Notes: generated by a model not told the origin, from the letters alone. Positions 46,265-58,597 are shown, counted from the stretch's first letter. The stretch: 64,000 nt of DNA from Sesamum alatum (GCA_034509735.1 JACGWO010000007.1:1364001-1428000); one strand, 5' to 3'. Program-made: numbers and translations.

Positions 46265-49200
46265 TCATCCATCACCCTGCAATAAACGACTAAAACTTAC
46301 TCCCTCAAGACTGCAGGACGAGGGCGAACCAACCTCGCCTGTCACAGGGACTTGACAGGACTCGTTCTTACTGCTCATTGCACATTGTGACGACGGACTA
46401 CCACCACCACCGTCTAGAGCTGCTGGTGTACATTGGGATCCATGAGTAAAAATAGCAGCATACATCGGTCGCCAATCCATGCTAGAACAAGCGAAGGGCG
46501 ACATTCCTAAAACGTTTCCCTGATTATGAACTGCTTCTGATATTCCAGGCAATGAAGATGAACTACGTAATCCAAAACCAGCTGAGGAAGACAAGCTGGA
46601 TATTCCCATTCCCATTCCCATTCCACAGCCAATTCCAGCTCCCGGCCCCCCTGGAACGGTGTGCAGGAAAGGAGGAAAACTAGGAACCTGCATTCCTTGA
46701 TGCCCTGGCTGCGGCATCATCGTCGGAGAACGGAGCATCGAGACACCTGCTCCCATTGACATCATCTGTTGTTCCCTCAAAATGATAATTTTACATGCAT
46801 GGCAACAGTAAAAAAGACATTATGTGCTGACAGACATGCATGCACAAGACAGACCACATGAGTAGAATACAAACAACAACATTTGTATTAACATCTGTTA
46901 ATGTAGAAGATAACTTGTAGGAAAAGAGGGTATATATATACCTGAACATGACACTGTAAGGTCTTTATGTACTTGATGGCATCATCCAGGGTGGATGCTT
47001 TGTCCCTCTTGAAAAATGGAGAATTTTTTCATGTTAATTATCAGGAGAATACTAAAATTTGCAAGAATTAAGGTAATAATATGTTATAAGTAGAACTAGG
47101 AAATGAGTTAACCTTATTACAGTTGGGAATCAGTTCCTGGAGAGTCTTCATCTTTTCTTTCAGTTTTTGCCTCCTCAACTGTTCATAAAATTTTACAAAA
47201 ACTAGTAAACAGCTCTTCTAACATGCTAACCATAAGACAACGTTGTTATCTGTCGATCAATCACATTACAAGTATTATTTTATCGTAATATGCAACCTCG
47301 TTTATCACGACATATATCATACACTCTAACATCTACGTGTCAGCTTTTTAGCCCACATTGGAACAATCATTGCACAAACATTCATAACAACAACTCACAT
47401 TCTTTCAGAAGAATCATTCAGCTAATTTCGATGAAACCCACATTCATATACTCATTTCTTTCTTTCAAGATCTTCGCAGGTTGGTCGAAAGAATTCATCA
47501 AGAATTATGGGATTTCAGGTCTTATTACGACAACTTCAGGTTTGTTCTAATTCCTGTCTTCCTCAATGTTTCTCTCTCCCTTTGTGTTTTAATTTTTTAT
47601 TTTTAATTTTGATATTAAATTAATGATGAATTGATATCTTCGTGCAAGTTTATTTCTTCCATTTCCCCAAAAACATCTGCTACTAGTAATTTTACGATTT
47701 TTTCTCGTTGCATCCCATAAGTTGTCCTCAATTGCAATTTTTCGTTCAATAATCAACGAAAAATGCTAACAGTACCATTAATTATTGGACAGAAAATACA
47801 TGTAAGTACTAAAATTGATAAAGTTTTCAACTTATGGGATGCAATATGAATAAATCGTATCAAATGAGACAAAATGGAAAGAAGCACTAAAATATGAGAC
47901 CACAAATGCAATTTTCCCTTTCAAAATATTTTATAAAATATTTGAGGGTTTATAAGTTCTATTAAAAATTTTGGTAATTTTTATTCTAAATAGTTTATAA
48001 TATTTCAAAATAAGACGTTGAGAATCTTATAAGCTCAATCCATTTATTTTATAAAACCTTTCAAGTTCTTTAATTTTAACACTACAAGAAAATAGAAAAT
48101 TAACGACAAAAAAATCAAGTGACAATTTTAATATTGTTACTAATTATATATATTTAGTGACAAGAATATTTATTTTGTCACAATAATGAATTTTTTGATT
48201 TTAATAATTATTATTATTTTGTAAAAATTGTTATTAGTGACAAAAACATGTGCATAAAGTTGTCACTAAATACAATTAGTGACTCATGTACAGTGACAAC
48301 CTAGTGACAAGAAATAATTGTTATCACTATATTGTGTTGTCACTATAGATGTATCACTAATTGCATTTAGTGACAATTTTATACATAACTTTTATCACTA
48401 ATAATTATATAGTGACAAGATGAAAAATATTATCACTTAATACATATTTTTAGTGACAACTTTTAAATTATCATTTGATATTTTGTTACTAATATTATAT
48501 TTTTCTTGTAGTGTAACATGTCTTAAGAGATCAAAACACTGTCATTGTTTTGTTGGTATTCACTTTTACCCTTAATACAGTTGATATTTTTTTTGCCCCA
48601 AGTAAAAATACTTTTATACATGATTCTAAATTTTAATAGCTTGATGACTTTTTATTATTATTATTATCACAATAATGAGCTTATTATGTCAAATACTAAC
48701 ATCATATAAGTTTTTACATCTTATTTATCCAAACAATTTAAGAGATTATAGTTATAAAATAAGATTTAATATCTTTTAGGGATAATTACATTTACACCCC
48801 TGACCTATAGTCTATTTACACAAATCACCCTTGCCTTTGCAGAATTACATTTACACCCCCTGACCTATAGTCTATTTACACAAACCACCCTTGCCTTTGC
48901 ATAATGTTGACTTTTGAGGGTGTAAGTGTAATTTTCTAAAAAAAATAAGGATGGTTTGTGTAAATGATGCTTACATTCTAGTGAATGTATGTATAATTAT
49001 TCAAAAAGGCATGAATTGTTTGCGTAAACAGACCATAAATTAGGGTGTAAATGTAATTATTCCTATCTTTTAAACTCTTAATTATTAACATCATAGTAGC
49101 AACAAATAATCAATAATCCATCTGAATTACTTACATCGAAACAAACAAACAAACAAACAACAAATGCACTGGCTTTGTGTATAGGTCAAACATCATTAAT

Positions 49201-50511
49201 TATGTATATATATACTTCTAAATTTATGTATATACTCACCCTCTCATTGAGGTTATGTACTTCAGTGGAACGCATTCTCTTTTGCTGTCTGCACTCGTTG
49301 CTTGTCTTGGAGTCCTCTTTTGCTACATCTTCCTACATCATAGGATATCTTCTAAGACAACAATGTGAAGATCAAAGCTAGTTACATGACGAGAACGTTA
49401 CATCAATCATGGTTTGACAAGACTGACATTTACACAACAAGTACAATAACCCGTGTAATATGATTGTACTGGTGCAGCCAAACTAGATCCAAACAAGAAT
49501 GTTCTTGCCAAATATAAGACTAGCCAGTGATTCATCATATATATAATTGGTTCGGATCTGATCAAATCCGATGTGGGTTAGAATTTTTCCTTTTTCCAGT
49601 AAGGTATTTGGTTCACTGGGAAAACAAGAACTGCTCTTTGGCTACATAAGATTTCCGGTACGCGTTGTTGTGCTCATATATCATTTCATGAACATTTATA
49701 AATTATTGCTCGTTAATTGCTTTAGACACAATAATCAAGTCTTGTTGAGACGAATGGGCTAATTAACTCTCTTTTTCTCGACTAATGATCTCGATAGGTT
49801 TTTGGCCTACAGGGACGTGGCCAACGAACTGAACTAATCAAACGACAAGACTACGTACGTATGTGGCCCCTGAACAGAAAGTAATTAATTCTCTAGCAAG
49901 AATCAAGTTTCAGCAATCCAAACCAAATCGCACGACAAACCAAGTACATACGTACGTGCACTTGTTACGTGGTTGGGACATATGTGATTGGGGTGTTCGT
50001 CCAAAACCTAATCCATTCCAGACATCCTCGTACATCAATTACGCCACTCTCATAGTTTGGCACAACCAGGTCCGGACCATATATTACTTTTTCCCACATA
50101 TATATTAGCAAGTCATGATTTCGATGTAGTAAAAATCAAGTTTACTAAACCCACACTGATAAAATACTAATAAAAAAAAAATAAAAAAAACTTTTAACTC
50201 ACATAATATCCTTCATCTCTTGTTTGCATATGAGAAGAAGCGTGCTGCCTCTTGCCGCCACTGCCTTCTCCGTCGCCGTCGACCTCCTTCGAGCCCGCGA
50301 CCGCTGCCGGCCGAGGAAGCTCGAAACCAGGTGGCGGTGCAGGTGGAAGAATATCCTTCAATACTATGCTACCGGAACAACTTGGCGCATGAGGATGATC
50401 ATCATCTTCCTGAAACCATAAGCTCAGCTGATCACAACTCAGAGCTGGAATGCCGTAGTTCATCATGCTCTCTCCATCTTTTGCTGCAGGCCTCTCTTCC
50501 TCGTCTCTCAT
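46265..50511 (-). CDS. PIF-type bHLH transcription factor
   Basis: Nuclear DNA-binding regulator of the phytochrome-interacting-factor/PIL group (bHLH subfamily VII), judged by its domain. Five exons (minus): 50511-50203, 49332-49240, 47178-47113, 47007-46942, 46765-46265, all GT-AG, 344 residues. The bHLH is spread over exons 2-4: KRMRSTEVHNLNER (basic, with the E-box-reading His and Glu), then LRRQKLKEKMKTLQELIPNC, then KASTLDDAIKYIKTLQCHVQ. MMSMG follows directly, as in PIFs. The tail is Met/Gly/Pro/Ser-rich. The N-terminus has LSCDQLSLWFQEDD, but the canonical phytochrome-B-binding motif (ELLW-x-NGQ) is not evident. The usual RRRDRINEK is LRRQKLKEK here. Intron 2 (about 1.9 kb) carries a CACTA MITE and a family B MITE. 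Confidence 0.87.
48080..48513. mobile_element. CACTA-type MITE (434 bp) in bHLH intron 2
   Basis: Begins CACTACAAGAAAA and ends TTTTCTTGTAGTG, the diagnostic En/Spm ends. It is flanked by the 3-bp duplication TAA (48077-48079 and 48514-48516). The interior is made of repeated AGTGACAA / TTGTCACT motifs in both directions. No coding capacity. Confidence 0.93.
48779..49063. mobile_element. MITE family B, copy 2 (285 bp) in bHLH intron 2
   Basis: Begins GGGATAATTACATTTACACC and ends GTGTAAATGTAATTATTCC. Perfect 9-bp target duplication TATCTTTTA (48770-48778 and 49064-49072). The left part is locally duplicated: CCTGACCTATAGTCTATTTA occurs twice (about 48800 and 48860). Confidence 0.92.
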
Positions 50512-51281
50512 TCTTGATTAATTACTGTGTGTTGTGTGTGTGAATGGTGACCTTTACTACTATAATTATCTTGAATCTTCTTTATTACAAGGTACGTACG
50601 TTGTGCCAGTTTATTGGAAGAAAGAAAGAGTTTCAACTGTCTGATTCTTGGGATAAAAATGGTCATGAGGGGAACCTCCAATCTATATAGGGCTACCTCT
50701 CATCAATTTAAACTAATATTTAAATACTTTTTCTGTTTCATAGGATTTTTTATTATAAAATAACAGTATATTCCCATCCGCCTCACATGTACAAAGTCTA
50801 TATTAACTGTAACTCAGACTCGGATTTAATTGATGTACAGTTCAAAAAAAGTGACCAACCACATATATTCATTTTACGATTAATCTGATTCGATCAGATT
50901 TAATTCGAGTAAGAATTTTTTATTTCAAGAAACGGGCCAATCCCGTAATTCCATTTTAGGTTTGGAATTAAAAAGAAATTGTGATTATTGGCAAGTAAGC
51001 GGTGGGGGAAGAGAGGGAGACACTTGTCGTGTAGGCGTGGAGATACCATTTTCGTCTCATGCAGCAGCCACGTCCGTGATACGTCGCTCGGCTTCCCACC
51101 ACCTGCTCTCTATTTTCCCCTTTGTTTTGAGCCTGCCAGACACCTTTCGGTATGACAACCACACCACATTTGCCCTTCGTCTCTCACTCTCTCTGTGTGT
51201 TTTAATTTCAATGGTTAATTTTTGCATTTGTTAATTGTATTTTATGTATTTATATATATATATATATATATATTTAGAATT
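50512..51281 (-). promoter_or_regulatory. Upstream region of the bHLH gene
   Basis: Non-coding. No clear promoter element can be called. A TA microsatellite lies at about 51251-51272. Confidence 0.4.
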
Positions 51282-51503
51282 GGAAAAAAATACAAGTAAC
51301 CCCTGTGATATTGTAAATATGCAAATTACCCCCCTATGTAAAAATAAATAACAATTTATCTCCTTGTATTTTTTAAAATGAAGCAATTTACCTCCTGTGT
51401 TTTTCAAAATGAAGCGATTTATAGGGAGGTAAATTGCTATTTTTTTTTTATAGGGGGGTAATTACTCATTTGCAATATCACAGGGATAAATTGCTTTAAA
51501 TCC
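51282..51503. mobile_element. MITE family D, copy 1
   Basis: Inverted ends around CCCCTGTGATATTGTAAATATG (left) and CAATATCACAGGG (right), with internal mirrored tracts AATTACCCCCCTAT and ATAGGGGGGTAATT. The flanks TTTAGAATT and TTTACGAATT are similar with a 1-bp indel and may be a decayed target duplication. Confidence 0.7.
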
Positions 51504-51611
51504 TTTACGAATTAGTTCATATTATTTGTGCATATGTATAGGAAAGATTTTGAGTATGAGTCGATTGTTAAGAAAAGAAAAGATTTTGATCGGTATTAAA
51601 AAAATAATTGG

Positions 51612-51995
51612 TAAATTTATATTTTTGGTCTATAACTATAGGTCGTTAGCATTTTTGGTCATGTAATTTATTTTATTTACACATTTAGTCATTTTTTTGA
51701 CCAATTTGGTCCTGAACGTCTCACATTTGGTCTTTTTTCGCAAATTTAGTTTGTATTTATAATTTTGGTCCTATTCTCACTCAAGTATATATCATTTTTG
51801 GTTTTGTAATTATATGTCACTAGGACCAAATTTGTGAGCATATGACTAGATTTGCCAAAACAGAACCAAAACTAATATGTGTTGGACTAAATTTGTCAAA
51901 AAATGGACTAAATATGTAAACGAAGTAAGTTATAGGACCAGAAGTATTAATGATCTAAAGTTATAGAACTAAAAATATAATTTTGTCAAAATAAT
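51612..51995. mobile_element. MITE family E-like, copy 2
   Basis: Left GGTAAATTTATATTTTTGGTC and right CTAAAAATATAATTTTGTC are inverted. Mirrored blocks such as TTTAGTC...GACTAAAT lie between them. Confidence 0.6.
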
Positions 51996-52190
51996 ATTAG
52001 TAGCAAATACTAAAAAGTGTTGATTATACTTGGCCCCCACGAGAATACGAATTTATACTTTCTTGAAAAAAAGTTTGTAATTACGTTTGCATCCTCTCAA
52101 GAGAATTTTTCGTTTCATAATTGTAATTCTTGCGTTACTGTTTGAAGGAAAAATGCATATCTCAACAAATATATATATATATATATATAT

Positions 52191-52672
52191 AAACTTCTAG
52201 GCGAAAATTACACTTTTGGGTTTCATAGAAAGGGGGGTCGACGTTTTTAGTTCTCCGTTTTATGGAGTTTCAAAATGGTCGAAAATTGGAAAAGTTGACA
52301 CATTTGATCCCATCTCCAACTTGCTATTAAAATATAGACGTTGCACGTGTCAATTAGTTTAACAACCTAGGCTCAATTTCAGCTAATGTGCCACTCATAA
52401 TTGGCATTTTGGAGGGAGTTTTGTCCCCAGTAAACTTCTAGGCGAAAATTACACTTTTGGGTTTCATAGAAAGGGGGGTCGACGTTTTTAGTTCTCCGTT
52501 TTATGGAGTTTCAAAATGGTCGAAAATTGGAAAAGTTGACACATTTGATCCCATCTCCAACTTGCTATTAAAATATAGACGTTGCACGTGTCAATTAGTT
52601 TAACAACCTAGGCTCAATTTCAGCTAATGTGCCACTCATAATTGGCATTTTGGAGGGAGTTTTGTCCCCAGT
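52191..52672. repeat. Perfect 241-bp tandem duplication
   Basis: Units 52191-52431 and 52432-52672 are identical by eye over all 241 bp. Each starts AAACTTCTAGGCGAAAATTA and ends GGAGTTTTGTCCCCAGT. The unit contains the TIR arm and its immediate outer flank. Confidence 0.93.
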
Positions 52673-52751
52673 AAACCACGGGTTGCAAGAGGCAAAATTT
52701 GTTAAAGGTCATTGGTGAAAGAAGAAGCTCCAGTTAACTTGGGGAGGCAAA

Positions 52752-53084
52752 ATGTCCGAAATGGGATCGATAAATTTGTTATGCCGCGAAGTTGTAAGGT
52801 TAAAAACCTCATGGACCAACGAGAACTTGGGAAAAATATTTCATGTTTGCACCAATAGAAATCGAGGATGTAAATTTTTCATTTCGGAGGATAATCCAAT
52901 ATGCTCAAGGGCAGAGGTAGTTATTCCAGGGCTTCTCGATCGGTTGAATCGGCACGAGCAAGAAAATGCAAAGCTAAAGAGGAGGAATAAAGTTCTTCAA
53001 GCATCCATTGTTGTGCTTATTTATGTATTAAAATGTAAGTTTTTAAGAATGGGATTAGAGCTCAGGTTTTTCAGAAGCCAATGA
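52752..53084 (+). CDS. GRF-type zinc-finger protein with C-terminal coiled coil and hydrophobic segment
   Basis: Single open frame of 110 residues inside the TIR element. It has the plant GRF layout: LKTSWTNENLGKIFHVC, then GCKFFISEDNPICSRAEVVI, then PGLLDRLNRHEQENAKLKRR (coiled coil) and a hydrophobic stretch VLQASIVVLIYVL. Two deviations suggest decay: the N-terminal C-x-C-G is reduced to a single Cys (LLCREVV), and the Trp of the F-x-W-x-D-P block is Ile. A second GRF gene lies at 13297-13783 inside another transposon. Function unknown; expression not implied. Confidence 0.6.
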   Translation: MSEMGSINLLCREVVRLKTSWTNENLGKIFHVCTNRNRGCKFFISEDNPICSRAEVVIPGLLDRLNRHEQENAKLKRRNKVLQASIVVLIYVLKCKFLRMGLELRFFRSQ

Positions 53085-53464
53085 AGACCCCACGTGAGTG
53101 TCAAATGATTCAGCCTTTTCCCTCCAATTAGGTTGACTACGTGCGTTGCATGTGTATTTGTCGTCTATTTTTTAATAAGGGGTTGGAGATGGCATCAAAT
53201 ATGTCAGCTTTTTTCATTTTTGAGACTATTTTAAAATTTTCGCAAAAGCAAGGGACTTGAAGTGTCAACCCCAGTCCTATGAAACTAAAACTGCAATTTT
53301 GCCTGAACGTTTAATTTTTTTAAAAAGCAATTTGGGTGGCTTCGACAGAGTTTACTAACACAGATTATATCACAACCTTAACATCGACAAAGAGAGTTTA
53401 TCGCATAATTATTTGATTAAACGTGGTACGTTCTTACCAATTAAACTAGGGCATACAAATAAAA

Positions 53465-53727
53465 GGGAAAAATGCAAGCAACTCCTGTGATATTGCAAAT
53501 ATGCAAATTACCCCCCTATGAAAAATAAAATAGCAATTTATCTCTATGTGTTTTTTAAAATGAATTAATTTACCTCCCCGTAATTTTTAAAATGGATCAA
53601 TTTACCTCCCTAGATAAGAGGGTAAATTATTCCATTTTAAAGAACATAAGGAAATAAATTGTTATTTTTTTATAGGAAGATAATTTGCTCATTGCAATAT
53701 CACATGAAGATAAATTGCATTGAACCC
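53465..53727. mobile_element. MITE family D, copy 2
   Basis: GGGAAAAATGCAAGCAACTC to GATAAATTGCATTGAACCC, with the CCTGTGATATTGCAAATATG / CAATATCAC mirrored blocks of 51282-51503. No clear target duplication. Confidence 0.7.
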
Positions 53728-54569
53728 TAAAAACAAAATTAGTAAAACTTCTAGTAGTGCATGCATGATACGTCATCGTAATGACCATAATGTGACCTTT
53801 AATTATGTCCTAATTCAATGAAAGTTGTTCATATATATTGTCTTCACTACAAGATATAATTACATTATTAAATTTTATTGCATTTTTTATTTCATTCCGA
53901 CACACGCATTGTTGTATGTATAAAATACTTTTAAAAATGAGATATTTTATATACGTATTAAAATAAAAAATCAAATCAGCTAAATTTCTGAAAAAATTGG
54001 CAGACTGGTAGTGGTTGGGTGGCAGATCTGAGATGAATGTGCGGGTGATATGTGTTGTGGCTGGGAAGATTACCACGCATCTGCTTCATGTTTTCTTCCC
54101 TCTTGTCACTGCACTTCATCCCAAGGCTGCACCATTTGGCTTGCTTCCTGACCGCCTGTTTGTTTCTGATTTCATTTTTTGTATTATAATTTTTCAAACA
54201 GTAATTAAATTAAAAAAGTATTTGCTTATTAATATTTTTATTAGAAATATATTGATTCGACACTACAGTTTAATGTAAAACACATTCTCATTAACTAATC
54301 CAAACGTATTCTCATTTCACACGAAAATTTATACAGAATTGAAAATACATATTTTTCGGGCTAAATGTTTTTTTAGTCCATAAGATTAGGTCATTATTAT
54401 TATTTTTTTTTTGGTACCACAACTTAGGCAAGTGATAATTTCAGTCCCATAAAACACGCTTTTAGGTATTTTTTAGTGTCCCAAGTTAACGGACGTGGCC
54501 ATAATTTTATGTATTTTCGGTCCCATAAAACATGATTTTAGGTATTTTTAGTCCCACGGTTTAGGTATT
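53728..54569. other. AT-rich spacer with MITE debris
   Basis: No gene. From about 54358, 'agtcccataaaac' blocks (twice) look like part of another MITE, interrupted by the gypsy element at about 54570. Confidence 0.5.
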
Positions 54570-57500
54570 TCTAGGCTTATCCAAGCCAGCTACCTGAAAG
54601 ACTATGTGGACAAAAACAAAAGAAGAGAACATAAGGAGGAGCGCTCCTGCCAGCAAGATTCTCGTAGGAACGAGGAGCAGGTAGATGAACCCTTTAAGAG
54701 GGAACACTGAAAGGATAAGATCCTTGCTGAAGAGCAGAGCCAGGGAGCACCCCAGCTAAGGGAATGATCCACATGATAGTAAGAGGGCCTACTGATAGGG
54801 ACTCTGGACGAGCTAGGCGAGCTCATGCACTTGTCATTTTTGTCACTTTAGCTAACTATATTGTACAACACATTTTTGTGGATTCTGGCAATTCAGCATA
54901 TGTCCTATTTTACAAGGTGTACCAACAGATGGAGCTGGGCGACATCCCGTTAGAGCCGGTGGACATCTCGTTATATAGATTTGCAGGAGAGGTGGTGCAC
55001 CCCCTGGGCCAGATCTTGCTCCATCTTTCCTTAGGCGCGAAACCCAACAGAAAGACCAGTTGGTCCGTTTTCTTGTCGTGGATATGCCCTCGAACTATAA
55101 CGTCATCTTAGGCCGACCTACCTTGAACGCATTCCAAGCGGTTGTCTCCACGTACCACATGAAACTGAAGTTCCCTGCTGGAGCAGGAGTAGGAGAAGTT
55201 ACAGGTGACCAGTAAGTGGCACGAAAATGCTATGTGAAGTCGATAAAAGGAAACAGAAGATAGCGTATAGAAGTCGACCCTCCTAGTCGGGAGAAGGGCA
55301 AGAAACCTATCCACCACGACGCTTAGGGAAATGTCATACCTGCTCGTGTGCAGCCAGCTGAGGAGCTGTTAAGCATCCAGTTGATACCTGAAGAGCAAGA
55401 CAAGACCACCTGGATAGGCTCTCAATTGAGCTCTGAACTAACAGAGAGATTAACTACCTTTTTACGGAAATATGCGGACGTTTTCGCTTGGTTAGCTCAC
55501 GACCTAGTGGGCATAAACCCCAGCATTGCGGTGCACAATCTGAACCTAGATCATGTTTTCCCTCCTATGAATCAGGAAAAGCAGCACTTCGGGCCCGAAA
55601 TGGACAAGATCATCCAGGAGGAGGTAGGTAAGCTTCTATCAGTCTGGGCACATCAAAGAAATCCAATTTTCAGAATGGTTGTCCAATGTGGTCTTAGTAC
55701 CCAAGCCAGGTAACAAGTGGTGTATGTGTGTTGATTTTCGAGATGTCAATAAAGCATGCCCAAAGAATTTTTACCCTTTAGCTCGCATAGACTAGCTGGT
55801 GGATTCCACCTCTGCTCACGAATTGTTGAGTCTAATAGATGCCTCGTAGGGTTACCACTAAATTATACTTAACACCGATGACCATAAGCGAGTTAGCTTC
55901 ATCATGTCAAGAGGGACCTATTGTTACGTTGTTATGCCCTTCAGGCTTAAAAATGCAGGTGCTACCTACCAGCGGCTGGTAGACCGTATGTTTAAAGAGC
56001 AGCTAGGATGTAACATGGAAGTGTATGTCGACGACATGCTAGTGAAGAGTCAGCAGGTGGACCAATACAGACCTAGTTGAAACATTCAATATATTGAAGA
56101 AGTACCACATGAAGCTGAATCCAGCTAAGTGCGCATTCAGAGTCCGGAGTGGCAGATTCCTTGGCTACATGGTTACAGAGAAAGGGATCGAAGTCAATCC
56201 GGCTAATATCCGAACTATCCAGGAGATGAAGCCTCCTACTAACCTCAGCGAAGTGCGAAAACTAGCTAGTCACATAGCAGGCCTCAACAAGATTATCTCC
56301 TGCTCGGCGGAGCATAGCTTGCCCTTCTTTAAAGCTCTCAGGAAAACTAAGAACTTCGATTGGGACGAGGCATGCCAACAAGCTTTCCAAGACTTAAAAA
56401 CCTACCTGGCTAAACTACCCTTGCTCAACAAACTGTCATTAGGTGAGCAATTATTCCTGTACCTGGCAGTAGGGCAGCATGTTGTAAGCTCCATGCTCAT
56501 CAATGAGAAGTATGAAAATTAGAATCCCATCTACTACGTAAGCAAGGTGTTACATGGGGCCGAGCAAAAGTACCCTGGGGTATAAAAATTAGCTTTCGCT
56601 TTAATTATTACAGCGCGTATAGTTATGCCCTTATTTTTTATCGCATTCTATTATTGTGCGCAATAACACCCCCTACGAGCTTTGTTGGGGAAAGCTAAAA
56701 CCTCAGGTAGGATGGTTAAATGGGTCGTTGAGCTTAGCGAGTACGACCTCCTACCAGCCCAGAATGGCTATTAAAGCCCAGGCCTTGGCTGAGTTCATAA
56801 CTGAAACCACCTCTGCTGAAGAGGATGAGGAAAAATCGCTTCTACATGTTAACGGCTCTTCCACGTTGGTTGGCAGCAGAGCTGGAATTATCCTCACCAG
56901 TCCGAAGGGAGACGAGCTAGAATATGCTCTAAGATTTGATTTTAAGGCTTCCAACAACGAGGCCGAGTATGAAACACTAGATGCAGGAGCAAAGACTTAG
57001 CTGCCTACACCGACTCTCAACTAGTAACTAACCAGGTCAGAGGCACGTATGACGACAAAGAAGACAGAATGAAGGAATACCTACAAGAGATAAGTGAGTT
57101 CAGGAGCCAGCTGAATTGCTTTCAGCTCAACCAGATCCCTTGCACTGAGAATACCAAGGCAGATTATCTAGCCTGGCTGGTTAGCTCCCTAGCTGACTGC
57201 AACACTCGCACTATCACTATAAGGACTTTTTTTTTTTATCAAAAACTCTATTAGCTCTCACATTAATGTCCTACAGGTGGGCACATATTGGAGGAAACCC
57301 TTCCTAGAATACCTTAAAGAAGGTATCCTCCCTGCCAAGGAGCAGGAAGCAACTCGTCTGAGAAGCAGGGCAACCAAATTCACCCTGTTGGGTGGAATCC
57401 TTTACAAAAGCAGCTTCTCTCACCCTACCTTCGGTTCTTATCTCCGGAGGAAGGCCAGACCATACTACGAGATATTCATGAAGGATCTTGTGGATTCTAT

Positions 57501-58505
57501 ACAGGTGGTATAGCTCTTACAGGTAAAACTTTGAGAGTCGGATACTTCTGGCTTTCCCTCAGATAGGACGCAGTGGATTTAGTCCAAATGTGCGAGCAAT
57601 GCCAAAAGCACGCCCACTTATTCACGTGTCAGCTGACTCATTCAAGGCCATTTCAGCACCTTGCCTATTTTCTCAATGAGAAATGAACATAATAGGTCAT
57701 TTTCCACATGCACAAGGGCAACGTTAATTTCTGCTGGTAGCAACAGACTACTTCAGCAAGTGGATGGAGGGCGAGCCTCTTGCTAAAATTATCGAGAGCG
57801 AAGTGCTTAAATTTCTCTGGAAAAACATAATATGCAGGTACGATTTACCTCACATTCTTATTTCTGACAATGATCATCAATTTCAACCTAGGCATCCAGC
57901 AATGTTGTACTTCGGTCGCCCACCCCCTAGCTAATGGGCAGGTAGAGGTTACAAATCGAATCCTGGTGCAAGGCATCAAGACTAAACTAGAGCAAACAGG
58001 AGGACAATGGCAAGATGCCCTGCCCAACGTACTTTGGTTTATAGGACTACCCTAGATCCGCTACTAGAGAGACACCCTTCAACCTAGTGGACGGCTTAGA
58101 GGCGGTTATCCCGGCTAAAGTGGGGATGGCAACCTTCAGAATTCATCACTACGAACAAGAAAGCAATAGTATCCCATTGCACACTAACCTAGACTATTAG
58201 AAGAAGTCCGAGAGGATGCTCGAACCCGCATGGAAAGGTACAAGCAGAAGGTAATTAACGACTACAACAAGAGGTTGAGAAAGAGAGAATTTTAGGTGGG
58301 AGATTCCGTGCTTAAACGAGCCAATGCTCTCAAACAAGTGGAAAAGTTGGCTCCCAATTGGAAAGGCCCTTACAAAGTGACCAGGATCGTCAAGTTTGGC
58401 TCATATGAGCTAGAAGGCATCGATAGGAGAAAGATCTCTCGTCCGTGGAACGCATACAATCTCAGGAAGTTTTATCCCTGGAAAACCCTTACTTCCTATT
58501 TATAA
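54570..58505 (+). mobile_element. Ty3/gypsy element, pol nearly complete but degenerate
   Basis: In order: gag C-terminus (about 54572-54770, LIQASYLKDYV-like); protease with IFVDSGNSAYVLFY (54880-54925); RT beginning LSSELTERLTTFLRKYADVF, then VDFRDVNKACPKNFYP (about 55730) and MEVYVDDMLVKS (about 56015-56050); RNase H connection FRVRSGRFLGYMVTEKGIEV (56134-56190) and RNase H (56760-57200); integrase (57277-58020) with SVAHPLANGQVEVTNR; and the integrase C-terminal tail WKGPYKVTRIVKFGSYELEG (58355-58415) and RPWNAYNLRKFYP. Many stops and frame changes. The 5' part (LTR, most of gag) is missing and a 3' LTR is not defined. Confidence 0.88.
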
Positions 58506-58597
58506 CTTGCTAAGCTTCTGTAAATCAAGCATTATCTCACAACAATAAAAGCAAATCTTTTTCCTCTCATGTTGGGCGCAAGATCAATCTTTAGCCT

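Larger units (their letters stand above)
52191..53312. mobile_element. TIR element carrying a GRF-type gene; left arm perfectly duplicated
   Basis: The left arm (AGGCGAAAATTACACTTTTG, GGTTTCATAG, AAGTTGACACATTTGAT) is an inverted, diverged copy of the right end (reverse complement CAGGCAAAATTGCAGTTTTA, AGTTTCATAGGA, AAGCTGACATATTTGAT). Between the arms lies a GRF-type open frame. The left arm is present twice in tandem. No transposase is present. Target duplication not identified. Confidence 0.65.

Noticed and set aside
48080..48513. CRISPR-like array of short repeats
   Set aside because: The repeated AGTGACAA motifs are the sub-terminal repeats of a CACTA MITE in plant DNA.
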